A DNA stretch of 14,228 nucleotides, taken from Victivallales bacterium. GTDB lineage: Bacteria; Verrucomicrobiota; Lentisphaeria; Victivallales; Victivallaceae. Shown one piece after another: positions 1 to 6,283 of this stretch (position 1 is its first letter; each line of letters opens with the position of its first letter). A program made the translations under genes and the position numbers. The DNA is taken from assembly GCA_019038735.1 (NCBI GenBank), contig JAHOYW010000077.1:1-14228 (forward strand). The letters are read 5' to 3'. The notes beneath the pieces were generated by a model, which had not been told where the DNA came from, made no database searches, and was given only the letters and a program-made list of their open reading frames with translations.

Positions 1-2
1 GC

Positions 3-590
3 GCGGTACCGAGGGTCAATGATCCTGAACAACTCTTTATTCAGTCAAAAGCAAATGAAGCGCAAAAGCGCATCGCCGCAAAAACCATTGAGTTGATTCC
101 AGACAACAGCTCCATCATGCTCAGTACCGGTTCAACCACGCTTGAAGTGGCACGGCAACTTGCGTCATCCGGCAAACAGTTATCCGTAGTTACCAATTCT
201 CTGCCGATTGCGGCAACTCTTTATCAGACCAACATCCAAGTTATCCTGACCGGAGGAACACTACGCAATAATTCACTGGATCTGGTTGGTCCGGTAACGG
301 AAAAGAATATCAATGAATATTACATTGACATCCTGATATCCGGCTGCGATGGTGCTATAGCGGAAGAAGGATTTTTTACCAAAGACGTAAGTCTGGCAGA
401 AATGGAACGCAAGTCGGTAAAGCAGTCAGGCAAAGTCATTATCGTAAGCGAAAGCTATAAATTCGACAACCCCGCCTTCGTTAAATTCGCTTCTCCTCAA
501 GACGTCACAACGCTCATCACCGACACAAATCTAACACCCGAAAAACACGCCTCGCTACGCAAAGCCGGACTCGAAATAATTAGCTGCTGA
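3..590 (+). CDS. DeoR/GlpR-family transcriptional regulator, C-terminal effector domain (5' truncated)
   Basis: The reading frame is open from the window edge, so the N-terminal winged-helix DNA-binding domain lies upstream and is not visible. The 195 visible residues match the DeoR C-terminal sensor domain, which in the family binds a phosphorylated sugar or related metabolite and releases the operator. Visible family marks are the ligand-loop sequence LSTGSTTLEVA, the TNSLP segment after the next strand, the LTGGTLR motif, the SGCDGA motif and the terminal segment NPAFVKFASPQDVTTLITD. The TTG at 93 is internal to the domain and is not a credible start. The ligand and target genes cannot be told from this fragment. 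The next gene lies more than 250 bp away behind its own promoter, so the two are probably not co-transcribed. Confidence 0.9.
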   Translation, partial: AVPRVNDPEQLFIQSKANEAQKRIAAKTIELIPDNSSIMLSTGSTTLEVARQLASSGKQLSVVTNSLPIAATLYQTNIQVILTGGTLRNNSLDLVGPVTEKNINEYYIDILISGCDGAIAEEGFFTKDVSLAEMERKSVKQSGKVIIVSESYKFDNPAFVKFASPQDVTTLITDTNLTPEKHASLRKAGLEIISC

Positions 591-847
591 ACAATTCAAA
601 AATAATAGAGATTACAGAAGAGAATATATTAAATTAATGGCAGGGTTTCCTATGGAAAGCAACCTAGAGAGTCAGGATTATATAAAAGTTCCCTCCATCG
701 CTTTATTTCAGTTGCAACAAGCAGACCGCTTCACGACATTGGCATTAGTCTTGATTTTGTCTTAATTTTCTGTGAATTATTGACATTTGAAGGATTGTGA
801 TTTATACTAAGAAACTATAGATAGAATATTATTTAAGTGGAAATTTG
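591..847. other. Intergenic region with a promoter and a short uncertain ORF
   Basis: This 257-bp gap separates the DeoR-type gene from the transglycosylase operon. Its downstream end holds the sigma70-type promoter listed separately. A 42-codon frame runs from an ATG at 637 to a TAA at 763-765, without a good ribosome-binding site and with no family I recognise. I treat it as chance or a remnant. A weak dyad (GTTTCC-TAT-GGAAAG, around 646-660) has no T-run behind it, so I do not call a terminator. Confidence 0.5.
780..808 (+). promoter_or_regulatory. Sigma70-type promoter of the transglycosylase–DUF3047–sigma operon
   Basis: A perfect -35 hexamer TTGACA (780-785) is separated by exactly 17 bp from a near-consensus -10 hexamer TATACT (803-808). 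Transcription would start near 815, leaving about 33 nt of leader before the ATG at 848. This is the best housekeeping-type promoter in the window. It implies steady expression of the operon, including the alternative sigma factor at its end. Confidence 0.75.
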
Positions 848-1414
848 ATGTATAGCTATAAAAAACAAAAAAAAACAAGTAATAAAAATAAAATCATCAT
901 TATTGCTTTGCTGATTGCATTTGCCGCTTTGACTTTTTACTATAGCTCAAGAAGAAATGAAAACAGATATGACGCGATAATCGAAAAGACTGCCAAAAAA
1001 TATAATGTGGACAGCCGCTTGATAAAAGCAGTTATTTCGCAGGAAAGTAAATTTGATGATAGAGCTCGCGGAACATCGGGCGAAATCGGTTTGATGCAAA
1101 TCATGCCGAACGGAGCCGCCGTTGACTGGGCGCGACACTATAAACTTGATAAGCTTAGTAAAGGCGTTCTTTTTGTTCCAAAAGTGAACATCGAAATCGG
1201 CACCTGGTATCTGTCTAAAGCTCTGAAACGCTGGAAAAACTACAAGCATGATAAGGAGTTGGCTCTTTGTCAGTACAACGCCGGTGGCAAACGGGCAAAT
1301 GCCTGGAAGCCTAAAAATTACGATGGTGCGATGCTTGACCGCATAAAAATAAGAAGCACTCGAGCTTATGTCGAATCTATAATGTATAAATATAAAAAAT
1401 ATTGTGAAAAATAA
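848..1414 (+). CDS. Membrane-anchored lytic transglycosylase, SLT domain
   Basis: A 188-residue protein predicted to cleave the MurNAc–GlcNAc bond of peptidoglycan with formation of 1,6-anhydroMurNAc. A lysine-rich N-terminus is followed by one hydrophobic segment (about residues 16-32), so it should sit in the inner membrane with the enzyme in the periplasm. The SLT (goose-lysozyme-like) domain begins near residue 40. It contains AVISQESKFD with the catalytic Glu at residue 66, then GLMQIMP at 81-87 and the YNAGG motif at 143-147, in family order and spacing. I take the ATG at 848 rather than the TTG just before it. A weak GGAAA lies about 5 nt upstream. The next gene starts 10 bp after the stop, so the two are an operon. 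The short length suggests a housekeeping or local-remodelling enzyme such as those that open the wall for envelope machines; that role is inference. Confidence 0.88.
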   Translation: MYSYKKQKKTSNKNKIIIIALLIAFAALTFYYSSRRNENRYDAIIEKTAKKYNVDSRLIKAVISQESKFDDRARGTSGEIGLMQIMPNGAAVDWARHYKLDKLSKGVLFVPKVNIEIGTWYLSKALKRWKNYKHDKELALCQYNAGGKRANAWKPKNYDGAMLDRIKIRSTRAYVESIMYKYKKYCEK

Positions 1415-1424
1415 CAGGAAAAAT

Positions 1425-2183
1425 ATGATTAAAAAAATATTATTTATTAGTTTGATTACTTTAACCTTGACGAGCTTTGCCGAAGGTAAAAAGAAAAATT
1501 GGCGTGAAAACTTTATCGCGGAAAAAAAAGAAGGAACTTTGCCGAGCGGCTGGGAAATCAATGCCACTAAATGGGGTATCAAGGAAACTTCTTTTGAGCT
1601 TAAACATAGAACAGAAGATAAAAAACCAATTTCTGCCGCCATAGGAGTTCTTAAAATTTGTGCTGATGAAGCTACCGGTGCTTTGTTTTGCCAACCATAC
1701 AAATATGTAGATTTGAAAAAGACTCCTATTATGCGCTGGCGCTGGCGGGTCAATAAATTCCCGGCAGGCGGAGATGTACGCAAAGAAGGCAAAGATGATC
1801 AGGCTATCGCCATTTATATCGGCACAAGCGACTGGATGGTTAAGAAAAGTATTTCCTACCGCTGGGAAACTGAGACTCCGCAGGGGCACGCAGGAGACAT
1901 CTCTTATGCCGGCGGTGCTGTCAAAGTAAAATGGTTTTGTTTGCGTAACCGAAAAAGCGGGAAAAATAAATGGATAATCGAAGAACGGAATATCGCTAAG
2001 GATTTCAAAAAAGCTTTCGGTTTTATCCCCAAAGAATTTGCCCTCAGCATAGGTGCTAACAGTCAAAATACTAAATCCGAATCTTTGGCATTTATTGATT
2101 ATATTGAATTTCTGCCGCTTAAAAAGACAAGAACTCTTCAAATCGCCGCTAAGTCTGATGAAAAAATAATTAATAACAATTGA
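1425..2183 (+). CDS. Secreted DUF3047 family protein
   Basis: A 252-residue protein with a typical Sec signal peptide (positive MIKK, hydrophobic to about residue 18), so it is exported to the periplasm. The mature part matches DUF3047: the early SGWE, the RWRWRVN segment (104-110), the GKDDQAIAIYIG stretch (122-133) and a C-terminal IDYIEF strand. The all-beta pattern resembles a carbohydrate-binding or lectin-like fold, but the molecular function of DUF3047 is not known to me. The start at 1425 has an AGGA ribosome-binding site 5 nt upstream. An upstream in-frame GTG at 1404 would overlap the previous gene and spoil the signal peptide. It lies between a lytic transglycosylase and a sigma factor in one operon, which suggests an envelope-related role. 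Confidence 0.82.
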   Translation: MIKKILFISLITLTLTSFAEGKKKNWRENFIAEKKEGTLPSGWEINATKWGIKETSFELKHRTEDKKPISAAIGVLKICADEATGALFCQPYKYVDLKKTPIMRWRWRVNKFPAGGDVRKEGKDDQAIAIYIGTSDWMVKKSISYRWETETPQGHAGDISYAGGAVKVKWFCLRNRKSGKNKWIIEERNIAKDFKKAFGFIPKEFALSIGANSQNTKSESLAFIDYIEFLPLKKTRTLQIAAKSDEKIINNN

Positions 2184-2188
2184 TAATT

Positions 2189-3277
2189 ATGGATGATATT
2201 AGAACAACCCGACAAACTTTGATTCAACGTTTGAGAGACACCGAAAATGACGATGCCTGGAAAGAGTTTTATGATTTCTACTGGCAGTCGATAACAGGCT
2301 GGGCCAAGCGTTTCGGATGTTCACCCGCTAAAGCCGATGATGTCTTTCAGGAAACAATGGTTTGCCTGTTGCGAAAAATATCCTCATTTGAATATGACCG
2401 TAGCAAAGGCTCGTTCCGCTCATACCTCAAAACAATAGTCAAAGGACGTTGTTATGACCTTTTTCGTAAGGAAAGCCGCTACATAGCCGGCAGCGGCATT
2501 GGCGGCAATGAACAATCTAACTCCTATCTGGATATCCTAAGTTCGGAAAAATCTGAATCCATAAGTCTTGAGGATGACAATATCTGGCTCAGCTCGCTCG
2601 TCCAGCAAGCCTTGCGGCGGGTTTACGACAAAGTAGATCAATTGACCTATAAATCATTCTGCATGTATGTACTCGAAGATTATTCAGTAGATGAAGTCAG
2701 CAAACGCCTCGGCAACTTGCGTATCGGAACTATTTATCAGCAGAAAAGCCGGATGTTAAAAATGCTGGAAAAGGAATTTTTAGTCTTGCTTGAGGAGATG
2801 GGCGAAACATTGATTAACAAAAAAAGCCGCGGATTATTCATCAAAGCGGTTGAGGAAATGATTAATAATCATCCTGAATATCGCGAAACAATGATAAGCA
2901 AAGAAAACACCTGCCCGGATATTGAAGTTTTTGAAATAATCAAACTAGCATTGAAAGAAATGCCCTCAGAAGGAAAAAACGGAACTTATCTATGTCTTAT
3001 TGAAAATGGCGAATCGCGTGAATGGCATGAATTGACTGAATCAATAACAATAGGCAATAAAGCAGAATGCGACCTCATTCTGAATAAGGATCAACAGGTT
3101 TCAGGACTGCATCTGGAAATAACTTGCAAAAATAACATATTTCAAGTCAAAGACCGCAACAGTGCCAACGGCACATATTTAAATAATAAAAAATTAGTCA
3201 AGAGCACAGAACTTTGCGACGGCGACATCATTTCTCTAAGCAAAGATTCATTTATAGTATTCAATCAGTTAAGTTAA
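2189..3277 (+). CDS. ECF-type RNA polymerase sigma factor with C-terminal FHA domain
   Basis: A 362-residue fusion. Residues about 10-95 are sigma region 2, with the AWKEFYDFYW helix, the acidic ADDVFQETM segment and the SFRSYLKTIVKGRCYDLFRK stretch that in the family contacts the -10 element. A more divergent region 4 (about 145-197) would read the -35 element. A linker leads to a forkhead-associated domain (about 265-360), which in the family recognises phosphothreonine. It keeps the S-x-x-H (SGLH) and the D-x-x-S-x-N-G-T (DRNSANGTYL) motifs, but the usual Gly-Arg is Gly-Asn (IGNKAECDLIL). There is no anti-sigma gene beside it, so activity may be set through the FHA domain by a Ser/Thr kinase elsewhere. 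ATG 2189 starts 5 nt after the previous stop with no clear ribosome-binding site, which suggests translational coupling. An in-frame TTG at 2180 is a less likely start. Confidence 0.85.
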   Translation: MDDIRTTRQTLIQRLRDTENDDAWKEFYDFYWQSITGWAKRFGCSPAKADDVFQETMVCLLRKISSFEYDRSKGSFRSYLKTIVKGRCYDLFRKESRYIAGSGIGGNEQSNSYLDILSSEKSESISLEDDNIWLSSLVQQALRRVYDKVDQLTYKSFCMYVLEDYSVDEVSKRLGNLRIGTIYQQKSRMLKMLEKEFLVLLEEMGETLINKKSRGLFIKAVEEMINNHPEYRETMISKENTCPDIEVFEIIKLALKEMPSEGKNGTYLCLIENGESREWHELTESITIGNKAECDLILNKDQQVSGLHLEITCKNNIFQVKDRNSANGTYLNNKKLVKSTELCDGDIISLSKDSFIVFNQLS

Positions 3278-3331
3278 AAAAAAAACGACTGACGGCTCAG
3301 AGGAAGATGGGAAAAAACAACGCCAGCCGTT
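3276..3331 (-). terminator. Possible intrinsic terminator for the minus-strand gene
   Basis: Read on the minus strand, ACGGCT (3330-3325) can pair with AGCCGT (3297-3292), or the smaller CTGA/TCAG dyad (3300-3289) can form. Either is followed shortly by a run of about ten T (complement of 3276-3285). The long loop in one case and the 4-bp stem in the other make this weak. Its place between two convergent genes is where a terminator is expected. Confidence 0.3.
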
Positions 3332-3340
3332 CCTTAAAAC

Positions 3341-3943
3341 TTATTTTAACATTATCTTAACTTGCGGAGCAATCTCAGTCGAAGCGCATGGATAAACATT
3401 TGAATTATCTTCAATATCCAGATAATCAAGTAGTTCTTCTGCTCTTTCAGTATCTTTTTTCACGCTGATATCGACACTTTTTACTTCTACATTAGCTTTT
3501 TTTAGATAATATAGAAATCGTGATAATTGTCTTTTAGAAACGGTCGGAGAACTTAACATTTCCCCATTCAAAGTCCGCAGGACGGGCATTCTGGAAAAAG
3601 TTAATACACATTCCTCACGAATGATGATACCATTTTTTATAATTGCCTTGTATTTAAAGAGAAAACTTTTGCGGTCCGCCTGCCATGAAACAGTTTTGCT
3701 TTCAGAGATAGCATCATTATTTTTCCTCAAACCTCTAGTCAAAGTACGAACAACAGTATTAGTCAGAGACTCACAAAATGCCCATTTTAAGTTTTTAGTC
3801 TGCCGCATTTGCGCCCGCAAGACATCACCATGGATAGCCGTATATTTTCGAGGATAAAATTCTGATTTAGCGATACCGGCATTCAAATTAAATGACAATC
3901 CGGCAACAACAATCATTCCGAGTAAAATATTTTTTCTTATCAT
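3341..3943 (-). CDS. Small secreted protein of unknown function
   Basis: A 200-residue protein with a clear Sec signal peptide (MIRKNILLGMIVVAG, then LSFNLNA as the probable cleavage region, about residue 22). It has no lipobox, so it should be soluble in the periplasm or secreted. I do not recognise the mature part. It is basic, has three cysteines (57, 112 and 186) and ends in a Glu/Asp-rich helix-like stretch (about 163-179). The start is supported by an AGGAGA ribosome-binding site (complement of 3951-3956) 7 nt from the ATG. It is convergent with the sigma factor and divergent from the CsgG–SUMF1 gene. Its promoter region holds one copy of the operator/promoter module described separately. 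The end of its signal-peptide coding sequence matches that of the 10042 gene almost base for base apart from transitions. Confidence 0.8.
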   Translation of the reverse strand: MIRKNILLGMIVVAGLSFNLNAGIAKSEFYPRKYTAIHGDVLRAQMRQTKNLKWAFCESLTNTVVRTLTRGLRKNNDAISESKTVSWQADRKSFLFKYKAIIKNGIIIREECVLTFSRMPVLRTLNGEMLSSPTVSKRQLSRFLYYLKKANVEVKSVDISVKKDTERAEELLDYLDIEDNSNVYPCASTEIAPQVKIMLK

Positions 3944-3980
3944 TTTGAAGTCTCCTGTTAAAATTTATCATTGATACTTA

Positions 3981-4018
3981 TTAGTCCGTAAACAAAACGA
4001 CAATCTCACGCGAAATTA
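3981..4018 (-). promoter_or_regulatory. Shared operator/promoter module, copy A (for the 3943 gene)
   Basis: Read on the minus strand: TAATTTCGCGTGAGATT (4018-4002), 15 nt, then GACTAA (3986-3981). It contains an inverted repeat AATTTC-GCGT-GAGATT (5 of 6 positions symmetric). Read as a promoter it gives -35 GTGAGA (4008-4003), a 17-bp spacer and -10 GACTAA, with a start near 3974. Copy B upstream of 10042 matches it closely over the whole stretch. The operator covers the -35 box, so a dimeric repressor is a natural reading. Confidence 0.6.
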
Positions 4019-4049
4019 AAATAAAATCGAAATTTATAATTTATTTTCA

Positions 4050-4086
4050 AGCCTCACGTGAGATTTGAAATTTTGTTGCGTACTAT
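4050..4086 (+). promoter_or_regulatory. Shared operator/promoter module, copy C (upstream of the CsgG–SUMF1 gene)
   Basis: The operator 4050-4065 centres on the perfect 10-bp palindrome CTCACGTGAG (4053-4062) and ends in GAGATT as in the other copies. After the same 15-nt distance comes TACTAT (4081-4086). Read as a promoter: -35 GTGAGA (4058-4063), a 17-bp spacer, -10 TACTAT. This copy is the most divergent in its left half (AGCCTC instead of AATTTC). It lies about 20 bp upstream of a second, stronger promoter. Confidence 0.5.
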
Positions 4087-4099
4087 TTATTGAAAACAA

Positions 4100-4128
4100 T
4101 TGATTATGATGTTAGTTTAATCTATTAT
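4100..4128 (+). promoter_or_regulatory. Sigma70-type promoter of the CsgG–SUMF1 gene
   Basis: -35 TTGATT (4100-4105), a 17-bp spacer and -10 TATTAT (4123-4128) give a start near 4135 and a leader of only about 15 nt before the ATG at 4150. Hexamers and spacing are close to consensus. The operator at 4050-4065 would sit about 80 bp upstream of this start, so it could act here as an activator site. Confidence 0.6.
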
Positions 4129-4149
4129 ACATTCAAATAGAGATTTTTT

Positions 4150-6201
4150 ATGGCGCAAATCAAGAAAAGCAAAAGTCCCAATTATTTTATATCCTGTATA
4201 TGTGTTCTTGCGGTGGCAATTCTTAGTGCCGGATGTTTTCTCGGCTGGAATATTTATCAGAAGAATAAAGTAGTCGTTAAGCAAGCAATGGTCTACGCTA
4301 GATTCAGCAATCCTCAAAAAACAAAAGTCATTGCAGTAGAAAAAGGAGCAGAGAAACATCTTTCTGATGCGCCGCCCATAGATACGCGCCCACGGGCAGC
4401 GGTCGCTGATTTTACAGTGGATAAATCAGTAAAGGCAGAACTTAGCGGTTCGGCGGTCGCAATCAAACTGGAACAAGCTTTCGGCAATAAATACCGTTTA
4501 GTCGCGCGGCGGCAGCTAAAAAAAGCTCTGCGTGAACTGCGTTTTCAGGCTTCGGATCTCGTTAATAGAAATAATGCAAAACAATTCGGCAAAATGATTG
4601 GAGCCGAATATTTAATAAGTGGCAGTGTCATTCAATTAGGCAGCAAAATAACCATAGCCTGTCAGATTTTCAATATAGAGACTGGAGAAATTCGCCAAAG
4701 TGCTGAAGTTTCAACATCCAATATTGATGATTTAAACTACATAATTCTCCGTGAAGCGGCAGATATTCTGGTTATGTCGGATGCTCAAAAAGATAAGTAC
4801 ATCAAGGCAAAAATCAATTACCCGAAAAATATCAGAGCCGGAAAGAAAGCTTTTTCAGCAAGAGATTATGATAAAGCAGTCGTCTATTTAAAACTTGCCT
4901 TGAACGCTAAACGTAGCAATGAACTTGAAAACTTATTGAGACTGGCATCTGAAAAAGCTGCGGTTCAACAGCTTTATAACGAGCGCAAAGCTAAATACGA
5001 ATTATCCATAAAGCAGGGGAATAAGTTATTAAGCGATCATAAATGGGATGAAGCTGAAACAGTATTCAAGGAAGCACGAAAGATTCCAGGATATGAGTAT
5101 GACATTAAAGCTAATACAGGTATTCAAAGCGCGCGTGGCGGCGCGGATTTAGTACTAAAAAAACAGAATGCCGGAAAAAGCTTAAAACTATGTCTTGATT
5201 CAGCAAGTCTGATGCTTGAAAACGCCGAAAAATTAAGTAAAAATAATATAACTGCCTATAGAAAATGTTCCGCATCAATACAATTAATAGTTGATTTCAC
5301 ATACTCAGGTCATTATCAATACATAAGCAAGCGCGCTAAAGATTATCTTGCTGAATTTATAGCGCGAGCAGTAGAATATCAAAAACAATTGAATCCGCCC
5401 CTGCCCTCTGACTTAATTGTGGAAAGAGATATACGCCACGCTTCATTATCTGGTCTCGCGCCAGGCAGCCTGGCGGCACAGACCAGACAAAGAAACTGGG
5501 CAATCAAACTTGGACTGCCGCTGGAAGTAAAAAGCAAAAAAGTCGCTATCAGATTACGTTTGATTCCACCCGGAACATTTATAATGGGTAGCCCGGTCAA
5601 GGAAAAAAAACGCAATAATGATGAAAAACAGCACCGTGTTGTTTTGAGTCAGCCCTTTTACTGTGGAAAATTCGAAATAAGCCAAAAACAGTGGAAGCGG
5701 GTAATGGGTACTAATCCAAGTTATTTTAAAGACGACAATGAAAATTTTCCGGTAGAACAAGTAAGCTGGAATGATTGTCAGGCTTTTCTGAAAAAACTTT
5801 GCGAGCTGGAAGAAGTTCCGCAAGGGACATATCGCCTGCCGACGGAAGAGCAATGGGAATATGCCTGCCGGGCGGGAACGACTACAGCTTTTTATTACGG
5901 AAATATTCTTAATTCAAGCATGGCTAAATTCAAGGATAGAAATCCTGTCAGCACCTTGCCGACAGGGAGTTTCAAAGCTAATGCCTGGGGATTATATGAT
6001 ATGCACGGCAATGTCTGGGAATGGTGCATGAACTGTTACAATTCAAGTCCAGACCGGGTAATCCGCGGCGGTAGCTGGAATACTTATGCCAAAGACTGCC
6101 GTTCCGCGGCTCGCGTGAAATATTGGTCGAAATTTCGTTTTAACATTCTGGGTTTTCGGATAATAAGAGTAATATACCAGCAAAGAGAGCCTATAAAATA
6201 G
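4150..6201 (+). CDS. Membrane-anchored CsgG-like / TPR-like / SUMF1 (FGE-like) fusion protein
   Basis: A 683-residue protein. A basic N-terminus and a hydrophobic segment (about 12-34) anchor it with the bulk in the periplasm. An LSAGC sequence at 25-29 leaves a lipoprotein reading open, although the hydrophobic stretch continues past it. Residues about 80-210 are CsgG-like: AAVADF, RLVARRQLKKAL, QASDL, GAEYLISGSV and a strand ending IFNIETGEI. Residues about 225-340 are helical and TPR-like (ARDYDKAVVYLKLAL, DHKWDEAETVFKEA). Residues about 466-673 are a formylglycine-generating-enzyme-like (SUMF1) domain: IPPGTFIMGSP, PVEQVSWNDCQAF, YRLPTEEQWEYACRAGT, GLYDMHGNVWEWC, IRGGSW, LGFRI. The GGS-to-AAR loop is short and lacks the two copper-binding cysteines of true FGE, so a binding rather than catalytic role is likely. 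Start 4150 has only a weak ribosome-binding site. It sits alone in its transcription unit. Confidence 0.85.
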   Translation: MAQIKKSKSPNYFISCICVLAVAILSAGCFLGWNIYQKNKVVVKQAMVYARFSNPQKTKVIAVEKGAEKHLSDAPPIDTRPRAAVADFTVDKSVKAELSGSAVAIKLEQAFGNKYRLVARRQLKKALRELRFQASDLVNRNNAKQFGKMIGAEYLISGSVIQLGSKITIACQIFNIETGEIRQSAEVSTSNIDDLNYIILREAADILVMSDAQKDKYIKAKINYPKNIRAGKKAFSARDYDKAVVYLKLALNAKRSNELENLLRLASEKAAVQQLYNERKAKYELSIKQGNKLLSDHKWDEAETVFKEARKIPGYEYDIKANTGIQSARGGADLVLKKQNAGKSLKLCLDSASLMLENAEKLSKNNITAYRKCSASIQLIVDFTYSGHYQYISKRAKDYLAEFIARAVEYQKQLNPPLPSDLIVERDIRHASLSGLAPGSLAAQTRQRNWAIKLGLPLEVKSKKVAIRLRLIPPGTFIMGSPVKEKKRNNDEKQHRVVLSQPFYCGKFEISQKQWKRVMGTNPSYFKDDNENFPVEQVSWNDCQAFLKKLCELEEVPQGTYRLPTEEQWEYACRAGTTTAFYYGNILNSSMAKFKDRNPVSTLPTGSFKANAWGLYDMHGNVWEWCMNCYNSSPDRVIRGGSWNTYAKDCRSAARVKYWSKFRFNILGFRIIRVIYQQREPIK

Positions 6202-6210
6202 TGATTTTAT

Positions 6211-6238
6211 TTGTATATCTTAGATTATGGTATAAAAT
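6211..6238 (+). promoter_or_regulatory. Possible promoter of the CsgG–COG3014–YcfL–LpoB operon
   Basis: The 82-bp gap before 6284 is very AT-rich. TTGTAT (6211-6216), 16 bp, TAAAAT (6233-6238) is the best -35/-10 pair I can find, but several overlapping TATA-like words make the assignment loose. The gene start has a strong AAAGGAG ribosome-binding site (6271-6277). Confidence 0.3.
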
Positions 6239-6283
6239 TATATTAAAGTTATTTAAGTTTATCAAACAACAAAGGAGTCAAGA

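Noticed and set aside
740..756. Sigma54-like word TTGGCATTAGTCTTGA upstream of the transglycosylase operon
   Set aside because: The -12 element has GA instead of the invariant GC, and a near-consensus sigma70-type promoter lies 40 bp downstream.
637..765. 42-codon frame in the first intergenic region
   Set aside because: It has no ribosome-binding site at a useful distance and no recognised similarity, and its length is within chance expectation. It ends just before the promoter at 780.
947..1792. Long minus-strand open frame of 281 codons antisense to the transglycosylase and DUF3047 genes
   Set aside because: Both plus-strand genes under it have clear family motifs, signal sequences and ribosome-binding sites. 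The antisense product has no recognisable motif and spans two genes, as a shadow frame would.
1461..2141. Minus-strand open frame of 226 codons inside the DUF3047 gene
   Set aside because: It is entirely antisense to a gene with conserved DUF3047 motifs, and its Phe-rich composition mirrors the Lys/Glu-rich plus strand.
4002..4065. The repeated CTCACG words considered as a CRISPR or tandem repeat
   Set aside because: There are only two copies here in opposite orientation, with one more 6 kb away. All are in intergenic promoter positions, which fits operators rather than an array.
5461..5484. GC-rich dyad near GCCAGGCAGCCTGGC inside the CsgG–SUMF1 gene, considered as an internal terminator
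   Set aside because: It lies in the middle of a continuous reading frame and has no T-run after it.
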